Below, piece after piece: positions 25,561-34,807 of a stretch of DNA of 64,000 nucleotides. This DNA comes from an uncultured Pseudomonadota bacterium (lineage in GTDB: Bacteria > Pseudomonadota > Alphaproteobacteria > UBA3830), in assembly GCA_902771535.1 (NCBI GenBank), contig CACXWU010000004.1:1-64000 (forward strand), written 5' to 3'. Position numbers and translations under genes: made by a program. Within the stretch, counting starts at the first letter, position 1; each line of letters opens with the position of its first letter. The notes under the pieces were generated by a model that was not told the origin of the DNA, did no database searches, and saw only the letters and a program-made list of their open reading frames with translations.

Positions 25561-26778
25561 TCAGTAACCTGATTCCTGTAGTTTTCCCCTCCTCAGTAAT
25601 ATCAAATTTGGAATTACCAACATCGGAACGAAACAAAAGAACAATTTCCAGCCCAAAAGATTTGCAAAAATTCCCGAAACGGACATGAAGATCAACCCGG
25701 AAAGTTCGTATAGTGCCCAGAGTACCGCGTAGATTGTAAGATCTGCTGCGATTGTGTAAAAAAACGCAATAAAACAAGAAGTTACGGCACCGCCGGAGAG
25801 TGCTTCGAAAGTAATAATTATAGTAAGAAGCGTGTTTTCTTTTCCGAACTCAGTAAGTAAAAGATAAGTAAAAAACGATATAGCGTGCAATGATAAAATG
25901 AAGCGCATCGATCTTATCAATCCGAGTTTTTTAATCGCGTACCCGCCGAGAAAGCTTCCGACAATCACGGTGATCGATCCGTAAAATTGAATTATGTTTG
26001 CGATTTCTATTTTCGAAAATCCGACCTCGATGCAGAATATTCTGGACATCTTTTGCATCATGAAATCTGCGGATTTATACAGCCCTACTATCGCCAAAAT
26101 TTTTGTGCTGTCTTGAGTTTCGAGAAATTGTTTAATCGGAGCGAAAAAAGACTTCAAATACTCTCGTTTCAACGAAAAATCTTCTCGATTTTCGAAATTT
26201 TTGTGTGGTTCTTCGATAACAAAATTGATAATCATCACAAAAAATATCATCAGAGCTGCGGACAAATAAGCTGTTCGCCAATCGAAGAAGTGAGCAACGT
26301 AAAGCGTTGAGACTTTTATAAAAATCGAGCCAAGACGATTTCCGAGATTCACACAGCTCGCGATAAATCCAACTGAATCTTCTTTTTTCCCGATCAATTG
26401 ATAAGGATATAACACAATATTTTTACAGCCGTCCGCAATGGCGACCAGAGATGCTCCGAAAATCAACCAAAAAACATTTGTGGTCGGATTTGAATTCGCC
26501 ATAATCACAATTCCGAGAATCAGAACGAGGTACGAACAAGTCATCCAGCTTTTGTAACGACTCATTTTTTTTGATAACAGCGGAATATCAAAATTTTCAA
26601 TAATCGGTCCCCACAAAAATTTCAGCATAAAAGGCCAATGAATGAAGGAAAACAATCCGATCAGCGTGTTGGAAATTCCGAGATCTTTTAGCCAATAATC
26701 GAGGATTGTAATAGTAAGCGGAAACGAAATTCCGTAACAAATACCAATGAAAATCTTACTCAGGTATTTCGACAACAC
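25561..26778 (-). CDS. AmpG-like MFS transporter, second tandem copy
   Basis: A 405-residue, 12-segment major-facilitator protein. The N-terminal part shows the AmpG pattern: WLKDLGISNTLIGLFSF followed by PFMLKFLWGP (about 49-58), and ASLVAIADGCKN in segment 4. AmpG imports GlcNAc-anhydroMurNAc muropeptides for recycling. It overlaps the upstream paralogue by 19 bases and starts at GTG after CTGGAGAG. Substrate may differ between the two copies; other AmpG-family members move siderophores or other small molecules, so the assignment is to family only. Confidence 0.8.
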   Translation of the reverse strand: MLSKYLSKIFIGICYGISFPLTITILDYWLKDLGISNTLIGLFSFIHWPFMLKFLWGPIIENFDIPLLSKKMSRYKSWMTCSYLVLILGIVIMANSNPTTNVFWLIFGASLVAIADGCKNIVLYPYQLIGKKEDSVGFIASCVNLGNRLGSIFIKVSTLYVAHFFDWRTAYLSAALMIFFVMIINFVIEEPHKNFENREDFSLKREYLKSFFAPIKQFLETQDSTKILAIVGLYKSADFMMQKMSRIFCIEVGFSKIEIANIIQFYGSITVIVGSFLGGYAIKKLGLIRSMRFILSLHAISFFTYLLLTEFGKENTLLTIIITFEALSGGAVTSCFIAFFYTIAADLTIYAVLWALYELSGLIFMSVSGIFANLLGWKLFFCFVPMLVIPNLILLRRGKLQESGY

Positions 26779-28067
26779 TCTGGCTCTCCAGAATAATCTC
26801 TAATGGATAATAGGATGATTAAACACGGGATAAAAGTCAACGGAATAATTAAGAAGAAATTCATCCAGCCCAACGCGTCGGCAATGATTCCCGAAACGGT
26901 ACGATAGAAAGTTCCGCCGAGATCATAAAATGCCCAGAGCAATGCGTACTGGGTCGCGGCATAGTTTTTGTTGCTCATACTATAAAGGAATGCAATAAAT
27001 GCGGTGGTAACAGCTCCGCTTGTGATGTTTTCAACAAAAACCGAAAAGTAGAACATCGGAAGATTTTTCCCGACAGCCGCCAGCGCGACGTAGCACAAAC
27101 ATGATATCGCGTGGATTATTCCGAAACGAATCATCGACCTGATTATGCCCAATCTTTTGATGAAATATCCACCGATGACTCCTCCGAATAAAGTCGCGAT
27201 ACTTCCGAAAACCTGTACAACGTTTGCGATATCCAAAATAGAAAATCCCAAATCCATATAGAACAACCGCGCCATTTTTTGCGCAAGAATATCCCCGGCC
27301 CGGTAAAGCACAACCACGGCGATGAAGCTTTTCCAGTCAGGCTGCTTCATGAAATTCTTGAAAGGATCGAACAAACATTGCGTCATCGTGGAAGAAATAA
27401 TTTGCAACGGCCCTTGCTTTCCGTCAATATTCGATACCATTTTGTTCGGCTTCGGCTCGTCTATTTTTAAAATGAAAAATGTGCAGACAAAAATTGAAAA
27501 AGCCATGATGAAATAAGCGGCATTCCATCCGATACAATGGGCAAGATATAAAGTTATGCTTTTGGAGAAAAATAATCCAGTGCGATATCCGAAAACATAA
27601 ATTCCCGCTGTCGGGCCGTACATCTGTGAATCGGTTTTCGACAATTGAAACGTATACAATGACATGTCTTGGCAGCCGTCAGCAAAAGCAACAAGAGATG
27701 TGAAAAACAGCAAGCGGAACAAGCTTGAACTCGGAGATGAAGTCGCCATTCCGATAACTCCGACGAAAAGCAACAGCTGACTGGCGATCGCCCATCCTTT
27801 TCGCTGTCCGAACATCTTGGATAAAAACGGGAAGTTAAATTTCTCAATAAACGGTGCCCACAAAAATTTGAAAGCAAACGGAAATTGCAGCAGAGTTATG
27901 ATTCCGATCAGCGAATTGGACAAGCCGTAATCCTTGAGCCACAAATCCAATATCGCCAACCGCAGCAAAAAAGGAACCCCGCAGGTAAACCCGATGAAAA
28001 ATTTCGAGCTCAATCCTTTTTTAAAATAAACATCAATAAAGTCGTCAAAAAGTGACGCTAATTTCAT
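26760..28067 (-). CDS. AmpG-like MFS transporter, first tandem copy
   Basis: A 435-residue paralogue of the gene just downstream. It shows WLKDYGLSNSLIGIITL, PFAFKFLWAPFIEKF (about 63-77) and TSLVAFADGCQDMSLY, with 12 membrane segments. The ATG overlaps the stop of typA (ATGA), which implies translational coupling. Likely role is uptake of peptidoglycan fragments, consistent with AmiC and PBPs in this genome. Several AmpG paralogues are known in intracellular alphaproteobacteria such as Rickettsia. Confidence 0.82.
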   Translation of the reverse strand: MKLASLFDDFIDVYFKKGLSSKFFIGFTCGVPFLLRLAILDLWLKDYGLSNSLIGIITLLQFPFAFKFLWAPFIEKFNFPFLSKMFGQRKGWAIASQLLLFVGVIGMATSSPSSSLFRLLFFTSLVAFADGCQDMSLYTFQLSKTDSQMYGPTAGIYVFGYRTGLFFSKSITLYLAHCIGWNAAYFIMAFSIFVCTFFILKIDEPKPNKMVSNIDGKQGPLQIISSTMTQCLFDPFKNFMKQPDWKSFIAVVVLYRAGDILAQKMARLFYMDLGFSILDIANVVQVFGSIATLFGGVIGGYFIKRLGIIRSMIRFGIIHAISCLCYVALAAVGKNLPMFYFSVFVENITSGAVTTAFIAFLYSMSNKNYAATQYALLWAFYDLGGTFYRTVSGIIADALGWMNFFLIIPLTFIPCLIILLSIRDYSGEPECCRNT

Positions 28068-29884
28068 TTTTCTTGTCTGCTCATTTTCTTTCGCGTAATC
28101 GCGTCAAGATACTTTTTCCTCAACCTGATGCAAGTCGGCGTTACCTCGACCAATTCATCATCTTGAATATAGGACAAGGCTTGCTCCAGCGTAATAATTC
28201 TCGGAGGCGACAGCTTAATATTGTCGTCTTTTCCCGACGCTCTCATGTTGGTAAGCTGTTTCGTCTTGGTCGGATTGACGTCCAAATCGTTTCCTTTGTT
28301 GTTTTCTCCGATGATCATCCCTTCATAAACAGGATCGCCCGGATTTACAAACAAAGTACCTCTTTCCTCGAGGAAAAACAGCGCGTAAGGAACGGCAGAT
28401 CCGTTGGAATTGGAAATCAAAACACCTTTGTTGCGGTCTTCAATCGGACCTTTGTAAGGTTCGTATCCGCAGAAAGATCTGTTCATGATTCCCGAACCTC
28501 TCGTATCGGTCAAAAATTCACTGTAGTAACCGATCAGTCCGCGAGTCGGAATCAAAAATTTCAGACGAGTTTTCCCCGATCCCGAAGGTCGCATATCGAC
28601 CATGTTTCCTTTGCGCAGAGTGATCTTCTCGACGACTGCACCGGTAAATTCATCATCGACATCAACGTACAATTCTTCCATCGGCTCCAGTTTTTCGCCC
28701 GTTTTTTCATCCGTCTTATACAAAACATGCGGACGGCTGATCGACAACTCGAACCCTTCTCTTCTCATCGTTTCGATCAGAATTCCCAACTGCAATTCGC
28801 CTCGTCCCGACACCTCGAAACAATCTTGAGCATCAGATTTTTTTATGGAAATGGAAATATTCCCTTCCGCCTCTTTTTGCAACCTGTCCCAAATAACACG
28901 GGAAGTTAGTTTCTTGCCTTCCTGCCCGCCGAGAGGTGAATCGTTAATCGAAAAAACCATCGACAAAGTCGGCGGATCGACAGGAATTGCCTTAATCGGT
29001 TCGGTCACACTGACGGAACAAATCGTGTCCGCAACAGTTGCCGTTGACAGCCCCGCGATCGCAACGATATCTCCGCATTGAGCATGCTCGATCGGAATTC
29101 TCTTCAATCCCTCGAACGACAACAGCTTCGTAAGCTTCGCGTTTTCCACGACTTTATCTCCGCGCAGCGCATGCACAGATTCGTTTACATCTGCCGTTCC
29201 CGACAGAATCTTTCCCGTAAGAACTCGCCCCAAATACTGATCGTAGTCCAACATCGTAACCAGCATTTTGAAAGGAGCATTTTCGTCGACGGCCGGAGCA
29301 GGAATGTGCGAAACGATTTTGTCCAGCAGCGGAGACAGATCTTTCCTCTCGTCTTCCAAACTCAGTGCCGCCCAGCCGTTTCTTCCTGACGCGTAAATGA
29401 TCGGGAAATCCAGCTGTTCTTCATTCGCCCCCAACGCGACGAACAAATCGAATACCTCATCAATAACTTCGTTAACTCGCGCGTCCTGTTTATCGATTTT
29501 GTTGACGACAACGATCGGTTTCAGTCCCAGCGACAGCGCCTTGGTCAGAACGAACTTCGTCTGAGGCATCGGACCTTCGGCCGCGTCCACCAGCAGCAGC
29601 ACTCCATCCACCATGCTGAGAATTCGCTCGACCTCTCCTCCGAAATCCGCGTGTCCCGGAGTGTCGATAATGTTAAATTTGATATCTTTCCACAAAAAAC
29701 TCGTACATTTCGCCAGAATCGTAATACCTCTCTCTCTTTCGAGGTCATTATAGTCCATGGCGCAAGTATCAACCTGCTGATTGTCGCGAAAAATTCCGCT
29801 CTGCTTAAACATTGCGTCCACCAGTGTAGTCTTACCATGGTCAACGTGGGCGATAATCGCCAAATTTCTTAATTCCTTGCTCAA
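28064..29884 (-). CDS. typA: ribosome-associated GTPase TypA/BipA
   Basis: A 606-residue translational GTPase related to EF-G that assists 50S assembly and stress adaptation. It shows P-loop AHVDHGKTT (13-21), switch I RERGIT (about 49), [14 protein letters not shown] (about 74), NKID (about 128), domain 2, domain 3, domain 5 ([20 protein letters not shown]) and the C-terminal TypA domain ([19 protein letters not shown]). The start codon is TTG with AGGAG 7 bases upstream. It heads an operon with the two AmpG-like genes. Confidence 0.96.
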   Translation of the reverse strand: MSKELRNLAIIAHVDHGKTTLVDAMFKQSGIFRDNQQVDTCAMDYNDLERERGITILAKCTSFLWKDIKFNIIDTPGHADFGGEVERILSMVDGVLLLVDAAEGPMPQTKFVLTKALSLGLKPIVVVNKIDKQDARVNEVIDEVFDLFVALGANEEQLDFPIIYASGRNGWAALSLEDERKDLSPLLDKIVSHIPAPAVDENAPFKMLVTMLDYDQYLGRVLTGKILSGTADVNESVHALRGDKVVENAKLTKLLSFEGLKRIPIEHAQCGDIVAIAGLSTATVADTICSVSVTEPIKAIPVDPPTLSMVFSINDSPLGGQEGKKLTSRVIWDRLQKEAEGNISISIKKSDAQDCFEVSGRGELQLGILIETMRREGFELSISRPHVLYKTDEKTGEKLEPMEELYVDVDDEFTGAVVEKITLRKGNMVDMRPSGSGKTRLKFLIPTRGLIGYYSEFLTDTRGSGIMNRSFCGYEPYKGPIEDRNKGVLISNSNGSAVPYALFFLEERGTLFVNPGDPVYEGMIIGENNKGNDLDVNPTKTKQLTNMRASGKDDNIKLSPPRIITLEQALSYIQDDELVEVTPTCIRLRKKYLDAITRKKMSRQEK

Positions 29885-29913
29885 TGTATACTCCTAACGA
29901 TGAAAAGCGACGA

Positions 29914-29922
29914 AGTATAACA
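29914..29922 (-). promoter_or_regulatory. extended -10 promoter of typA
   Basis: Minus strand TGTTATACT, with TATACT at 29914-29919, about 30 bases before the typA start. No clear -35. Confidence 0.4.
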
Positions 29923-29971
29923 CAAAAAAGGAAAAGACGCGAAATAATTGTGAGAAAACTCCATCTGGTTT

Positions 29972-30397
29972 CTATTTTAATTCTACAATGTTACCTTGCT
30001 CATCCTGGTATTTGAAATATTCGAGAAAGCCGACCATATATGGATATTTTTTTTCGTATTTTATTTTGATTTTCTGATGTTTAAGAGGCTTCATTCCAGG
30101 CTTGTAACCTTTTCTTTTTTTTAATTCACTAACATGATTGACAGTATGTAGCTCAATTGGACGATTTTTGAAAGGCTCTCCGCCCCAGTCTTCTCCTTCT
30201 CCATATATACCTTCTCCTTCTTCAGCGATAAAATTGATTTTAAAATAGAAAACTGCTTCATCTCCTCCTTCCCATGTGCAGTCTGCGATGGTTTCGGCGT
30301 AAATGTTGGAATCATCGCAAGAAGTCAGAGATATCAATGAAAAAACAGCCATAGCTAAACAAAGCATACTTCCCGAAAAAATCTTGACAAGCGACAT
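29972..30397 (-). CDS. lipoprotein, unknown
   Basis: A 141-residue protein with a lipoprotein signal (MSLVKIFSGSMLCLAMAVFS, lipobox LTSC with Cys at 27). The mature part contains an acidic glycine-rich stretch (about 57-70) and a basic segment (about 90-115). GGGAGG precedes the ATG. No family is recognised. A decayed copy of its signal-peptide region lies at 31437-31521. Confidence 0.65.
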   Translation of the reverse strand: MSLVKIFSGSMLCLAMAVFSLISLTSCDDSNIYAETIADCTWEGGDEAVFYFKINFIAEEGEGIYGEGEDWGGEPFKNRPIELHTVNHVSELKKRKGYKPGMKPLKHQKIKIKYEKKYPYMVGFLEYFKYQDEQGNIVELK

Positions 30398-30498
30398 AAA
30401 ATCCTCCCGATCTTGGCTTTAAGTCTATCATAAAAATGGAAACAACCAGTTAAAATTTTCCGTTTAAACAAAAAACAGTCATCGAATTTTTTCGCCTG

Positions 30499-31341
30499 TC
30501 ATTTCCTGAAAAACGATCGAAAAAAAGATCGAATGGATGATGGAAAAGATTGTCTGATAACTATTGTTTCTTCCTGTGGCTCACTCTCTTCTTTTTTTAA
30601 TATTCTGATTATGGTGTTCCATCTGGTCGCTTCTCGGCTATTTTCAATTGATTTCCATTCGTAATACTGCGCCATCGAGATCGGCGTATCGCCGTTTTGA
30701 TTTTCCAAACAAACGTCAGCTCCCGCTCTTTTCAGTATTTTTATGATTTCCCGATGATTATTTCCCATCGCCAAACTTAACGGAGAACAACCCAGATAAG
30801 AAAGAGCATTGACGTTCGCCTTGTTCCTTATCAGGATACGAACCAAACTTTCATTACCCCTCCAGGACGCGAACATCAAAGCTGAAAATCCGGTACGAAT
30901 GTCTGTAGCATTGGGATCAGCGCCTGATGTCAGCAAATATTCCGCGATTGAGTTATAACTCCGTTCCGCAGCCAGAAGCAACGGAGTTTTTCCGAAACAT
31001 CCTCTCGCATTAAGGTTAAATCTGCTGTCTGCGCAATCCTCGACAATTTCTTCCAAATTATTTTCCACCGCATAAAACAACAAGGCCGATTTTTCCTCTT
31101 CGCTCCAGCCTCTGAAACGATTATGGCAGGCTTCTTTTGCAAGGACTTTTACCAGATCATTGTGATGATTATCCATTGCGGAACTTAAGTCTCGGAACAA
31201 ATCATCTTTGCGAATTTCGGATTTTCCCGAGCAATTACCCCATTTCACCCAACAAATATCATTGCTTCTTCCTCGCGCCATCGCGCCACACTCTCCGTAA
31301 AACAACGCGAAAATTGCACATAGATTTATGAGATACTTCAT
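30499..31341 (-). CDS. exported ankyrin-repeat protein
   Basis: A 280-residue protein with signal peptide MKYLINLCAIFALFYGECGA. Four to five ankyrin repeats lie at about 80-230 of the mature protein: SALLFYAVENNLEEIV, GKTPLLLAAERSYNSIA / YLLTSGADPNA, GFSALMFASWRGNESLV and GCSPLSLAMGNNHREII, ending with GDTPISMAQYYEW. The C-terminus SSIRSFFRSFFRK is a short amphipathic basic helix. ATG at 31341 is chosen because GGAGGG lies upstream, although the frame stays open for 17 more codons. Likely a secreted or surface protein-binding factor. Confidence 0.8.
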   Translation of the reverse strand: MKYLINLCAIFALFYGECGAMARGRSNDICWVKWGNCSGKSEIRKDDLFRDLSSAMDNHHNDLVKVLAKEACHNRFRGWSEEEKSALLFYAVENNLEEIVEDCADSRFNLNARGCFGKTPLLLAAERSYNSIAEYLLTSGADPNATDIRTGFSALMFASWRGNESLVRILIRNKANVNALSYLGCSPLSLAMGNNHREIIKILKRAGADVCLENQNGDTPISMAQYYEWKSIENSREATRWNTIIRILKKEESEPQEETIVIRQSFPSSIRSFFRSFFRK

Positions 31342-31436
31342 ATTTCCCTCCAGAAATACATTGTTAGCACAATAAAACGCCGAAAAAAACACCCTTTTTA
31401 ACTTATCGACTGCTTGCTAGATTATATTTTGCGACG

Positions 31437-31521
31437 CGAATGCAGGAAGTCAAAGATGTCGATGAAAAACGGCTGCAACTGAATTCTGCATACTTCTCGA
31501 AAAAATTTTGGTGAACGACAT
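31437..31521 (-). pseudogene. relic of a lipoprotein signal-peptide region
   Basis: From ATG 31521 the minus strand encodes M-S-F-T-K-I-F-S-R-S-M, matching M-S-L-V-K-I-F-S-G-S-M of the lipoprotein at 30397. A single T is missing from a T6 run relative to that gene, causing a frameshift, and similarity stops just after the lipobox region. It is a truncated, decayed copy. Confidence 0.6.
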
Positions 31522-31535
31522 AAAATCCGATTTCA

Positions 31536-31565
31536 TAAAAAAGGCCTCGAGACATTCCGAGACCT
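31536..31565 (-). terminator. rho-independent terminator of the 184-residue secreted protein
   Basis: Minus-strand stem AGGTCTCG (31558-31565) / CGAGGCCT (31542-31549) with one G-U pair, followed by T6 (31536-31541). Confidence 0.8.
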
Positions 31566-31613
31566 AAAATTTAGAATCATTAACAACTTCCGCAAATTAG
31601 TACACCCGAGCTT

Positions 31614-32168
31614 TTAATTTTTGCGAACTTCGTCTGTAAATTTCCTACGTTGCTTTTCTCTGGATCTTCTGGCTTCAAAAGCCTTTTTCGAACGAGCTGC
31701 ACGTTGCTCTTTGGTCATTTCGGCATGATGAGCTTTCTTTACCTGATGCGACTCGTTATCTTTTTTAACCCCTTCGGCGACGTTAGCAAATCCATCGATG
31801 TTCTTTTGATAATCGTAATCGCCTACAACTGTCTTATTGTCGTCTTCTTCTTTTTTAACACCTTTAACTACAACTGTCTTATTGTCGTCTTCCCCTTTTT
31901 TAACACCTTTAACTACATCAGCAAAAGATCTTTTATCTCTGAACCACGGATTTTTGTTATTTTCAGCAGCATCGCTTTGTTTCTTATTGATGAATCTCGC
32001 CCTTTTACGCGTTTTCCTGTTCATATCTGACACTGGTGTAAATCCTTCTCCATCAACAACCTGCGAAGCTCCAGAAACTTCGAAATCTTTCACATTCCTA
32101 TCTGCACGACAATCCGTTCCGTATAGCAGGAACATCATGGCACATATACTCAACAATCCTATTCTCAT
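31614..32168 (-). CDS. small secreted basic low-complexity protein
   Basis: A 184-residue protein with signal peptide MRIGLLSICAMMFLLYGTDCRA. The mature part is highly charged: a segment at about 52-75 (KTRKRARFINKK), two tandem 16-residue units with VKGVKK-EDDNKTVV, a third degenerate unit (VAEGVKKDNES), and a strongly basic C-terminal third (RAARSKKAFEARRSREKQRRK). Such tails bind nucleic acid or acidic surfaces. No family is recognised. AGGAGAAA precedes the start. A decayed copy of its signal peptide lies 100 bases upstream. Confidence 0.65.
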   Translation of the reverse strand: MRIGLLSICAMMFLLYGTDCRADRNVKDFEVSGASQVVDGEGFTPVSDMNRKTRKRARFINKKQSDAAENNKNPWFRDKRSFADVVKGVKKGEDDNKTVVVKGVKKEEDDNKTVVGDYDYQKNIDGFANVAEGVKKDNESHQVKKAHHAEMTKEQRAARSKKAFEARRSREKQRRKFTDEVRKN

Positions 32169-32265
32169 CTTTTTCTCCTATAATCATTACTCTCTGTAAT
32201 AATACAAGAGATTAGTTAATTTTTTGTTAATTTTTGTTAAATAACTATTTGCCTCTTTATTGTAA

Positions 32266-32337
32266 TCTATTTACCAAATAATTTGTTCCGTATAACATGA
32301 ATATCACGGTACACATGCTCAACAGTCGTAACTTGTT
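32266..32337 (-). pseudogene. relic of a signal-peptide region
   Basis: The minus strand encodes LLSMCTVIFMLYGTN, matching LLSICAMMFLLYGTD of the secreted protein at 32168, but without a start codon (AAC where ATG is expected) and with no similarity beyond the signal peptide. This 338-base gap otherwise holds only AT-rich sequence and the promoter regions of the flanking divergent genes. Confidence 0.55.
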
Positions 32338-32506
32338 AATAATCAATTGATCTTTAAAAGATATGATTTCTCGCTTTTCAAAAAACAAAAATTGTATCTT
32401 TATTTTTCATATTTTTTTATTTTTAACTTTATAAACCCCAACTGAGCATCTAAAATATCCGCAATACTAACGAGAGAGAAACGGATCAAATGAAGAGAAA
32501 TACTCT

Positions 32507-33559
32507 ATGAAAAAATTACAAATAATCGCTTGGATTTGTTTTTCACTGAATTGTTATTCGATGTGTACGGGTGATAAATTCTTCAAATTATCAGACAATG
32601 AATTTATTCAATATCGTTACGAACCCCTTGCGGGACATGAGAATGTAACTATCGGACAAAACACCCCTACACGCATCAAAACATACAGAGAATTAGATCC
32701 CGGTAAAATTCAAATGCGGGACATACAAGCAATAAGTTATACAGCAAGCCGTGTAAATCTTTTTAAAGATTTGCGCAACAATTGCTGTATCGACATATAT
32801 GTCTCGAACTTTAATCCAAACAAATGTCGGATAGTCGGTGAAAACGGTCGAAATATATACATTAAAATTCCTACGATAAGAGATAATAAAGGTAAGGAAG
32901 TTGAAACAAGAGACCGAAGCACTGAATCTTACTGTTTTTCCGTCTATGACGTATCAGCGAAAAAAAAAGGGCTCGTTGAAAACGAAAACAAATTAATTTT
33001 TGTGGACAACAGCGGAACTTATATCGTATCGGCAACACAAAATCCTCTGGACACAGTGATTGATAAATATAATGAAGACAAGAAGTTTAACTTTAGTGGA
33101 TCCGTAATCAAAGTATCGGCAATTTACGGTGGCATATCAGTGGACGGTCGCCCTATTACTCCCGATGATTTTTTGGATGAAGATTCTCGTATTCAATCTG
33201 TTTCCTCTCAGAATTCAGAAACAAAACCAACTGGGACATTCCTTCTAAACTGTTCTATCAAAACGCCGGTATTCATCGGAATGACTTTTGCACCTGTAAC
33301 AAAATTGTACCCTGCGATGCTTCAAATAGAGGAAATCACCAAGGTAAAATTGATAAGTCCTCCTCCAAGCGAAAAATCTGTAATAAAACGAGTCGCCGAC
33401 ATATTGGGGGTTATGGCCGATATACTCACAATAAAAGATGGCATAATATATCTTGTTGATGCACTCCCTATAGCGTTGAACGAATACATGTTTGATATGT
33501 CCCTAGAGGCTATGATCAATCGCGAACTAATCGCAGTACGGCCGTGGGACAATATTTAG
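32507..33559 (+). CDS. secreted protein, unknown
   Basis: A 350-residue protein with signal peptide MKKLQIIAWICFSLNCYS. The mature part has a largely beta-type first two-thirds (CCIDIYVSNF, NKLIFVDNSGTYIVSA, FSGSVIKVSAIYGG) with several cysteines, and a more helical, hydrophobic end (about 295-340, DILGVMADILTIKDGIIYLVDALPIAL). No family is recognised. The LRR gene follows after 30 bases, so the two may form an operon and act together. Confidence 0.65.
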   Translation: MKKLQIIAWICFSLNCYSMCTGDKFFKLSDNEFIQYRYEPLAGHENVTIGQNTPTRIKTYRELDPGKIQMRDIQAISYTASRVNLFKDLRNNCCIDIYVSNFNPNKCRIVGENGRNIYIKIPTIRDNKGKEVETRDRSTESYCFSVYDVSAKKKGLVENENKLIFVDNSGTYIVSATQNPLDTVIDKYNEDKKFNFSGSVIKVSAIYGGISVDGRPITPDDFLDEDSRIQSVSSQNSETKPTGTFLLNCSIKTPVFIGMTFAPVTKLYPAMLQIEEITKVKLISPPPSEKSVIKRVADILGVMADILTIKDGIIYLVDALPIALNEYMFDMSLEAMINRELIAVRPWDNI

Positions 33560-33589
33560 GCTTATTAAAAAACAAAATAGGAGGAGGAA

Positions 33590-34525
33590 ATGAAATTAAG
33601 ATTTTTGAGCATATGCTGTGTCGCGGAAATGATATTCTCTTGGCACTCTTTCGCTATGATAACTATCCCTGAACAAACTCCCAGAAATTCTGCAGAATAT
33701 AGGGACTTTCCTCATATGGAATATATAGGAATCCATGCCGAAAATTTACCAGACGCTCAGGAATTAGCCCCACCATGCCCGAAATTACAATGTCTGGATA
33801 TATATGGAGATATCGATGAAAATGAGCAGAAACTAAACGCATTATCAAATTTACTGTCGAAAACTCCCAATCTCCGGGCTATATTTCTCGAAAGAAATAT
33901 GTTAATAAGATGCCCTCGGGAAATAGGCAATCTGCAAAACCTGCGTACACTGCATTTAGCGAAAAATCAATTAGCTTCTCTTCCGACGGAACTCTCTAAT
34001 TTAAGAAATTTGCAAAATTTATACTTGGGAGAGAATAGATTCGAAATCTTCCCGGTGGTGATATTCAGACTAAAAAACTTGAAACGATTACATATAGAAG
34101 AAAATCTAATAACGAAATTACCTTATGCATTATGGGAAATTTCCGGATTAAAAGAAGTAATTATAGACAGATTTTTGGTACCGCAAGTACCGAGATATAC
34201 CATTGTAAATGAAATAATCGATACTTCCGTGATAAATTGCCTGTCAGCATGGAAAAATCATTTTAAACTGACTGATCAACAATTAGACTTGATGATAAAC
34301 AACGATTTCATAATCAAGAAGATCAACATAGATGAAATAAATATACACGAAAGGGTGAATCAGGACGGACGGACTGATCAACAATTGGATCTGAGAATAA
34401 ATACGTACGAATGGGTGAGTCAGGAGGGATGGAGAGCAATTCAACAACCGGCAAATTCTAACTTTGTACGTGTATCTCTTAGTAAGCATCTCCTTTTCCC
34501 TCAATTCTTATCAGTGTGGAAGTAA
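33590..34525 (+). CDS. exported leucine-rich-repeat protein
   Basis: A 311-residue protein with a signal peptide (MKLRFLSICCVAEMIFSWHSFA). About five LRRs lie at 58-190: LQCLDIYGDI, LRAIFLERNMLIRCPREIGNL, LRTLHLAKNQLASLPTELSNL, LQNLYLGENRFEIFP and LKRLHIEENLITKLP. A family-specific cap (ALWEISGLKEVIIDRFLV) matches the cap of the LRR protein at 46116 (FIWEMPALEEVLVDE). The C-terminal part has a duplicated unit with TDQQLDL-IN (about 224 and 261). AGGAGGAA before ATG fixes the start. Predicted protein-binding, exported. Confidence 0.82.
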   Translation: MKLRFLSICCVAEMIFSWHSFAMITIPEQTPRNSAEYRDFPHMEYIGIHAENLPDAQELAPPCPKLQCLDIYGDIDENEQKLNALSNLLSKTPNLRAIFLERNMLIRCPREIGNLQNLRTLHLAKNQLASLPTELSNLRNLQNLYLGENRFEIFPVVIFRLKNLKRLHIEENLITKLPYALWEISGLKEVIIDRFLVPQVPRYTIVNEIIDTSVINCLSAWKNHFKLTDQQLDLMINNDFIIKKINIDEINIHERVNQDGRTDQQLDLRINTYEWVSQEGWRAIQQPANSNFVRVSLSKHLLFPQFLSVWK

Positions 34526-34688
34526 ACTCCGAAATAAATTGGTTGCATATTTCTGCAAATCAAAACGCTTTGAAAGCTGTAAAATGATTGGTCAAACACG
34601 CAGCAAAACGAATTAATTTCATTTGCTTTGGCAATCGCATCTAAAATTCATTAAAAACAAATAATCTCACGCTATTTTGCTGATTTTT

Positions 34689-34775
34689 ATGCGTGCTAAA
34701 TTTTCAATATTTGCATTAGGTATTATTATTTCGATTTTCAGGGATTTTATTTACTTTTTATTAACTTTGCAGTGA
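34689..34775 (+). CDS. possible 28-residue hydrophobic peptide
   Basis: An ATG at 34689 opens a frame for 28 residues that are nearly all hydrophobic (FSIFALGIIISIF, then FIYFLLTL), ending at TGA 34773-34775, one base before the divK leader hairpin. No clear ribosome-binding site. AT-rich DNA often makes such frames by chance, so this is tentative. Confidence 0.2.
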   Translation: MRAKFSIFALGIIISIFRDFIYFLLTLQ

Positions 34776-34776
34776 T

Positions 34777-34807
34777 AAACCTTAATAAAGGATGAATGTT
34801 AAGGTTT
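34777..34807 (+). promoter_or_regulatory. inverted repeat covering the divK ribosome-binding site
   Basis: AAACCTTAA (34777-34785) pairs perfectly with TTAAGGTTT (34799-34807) around a 13-nt loop. The 3' arm contains AAGG, the ribosome-binding site for ATG 34812. The loop has its own AAAGG followed by ATG 34792-34794, which opens a five-codon frame ending TGA 34807-34809. Confidence 0.55.
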
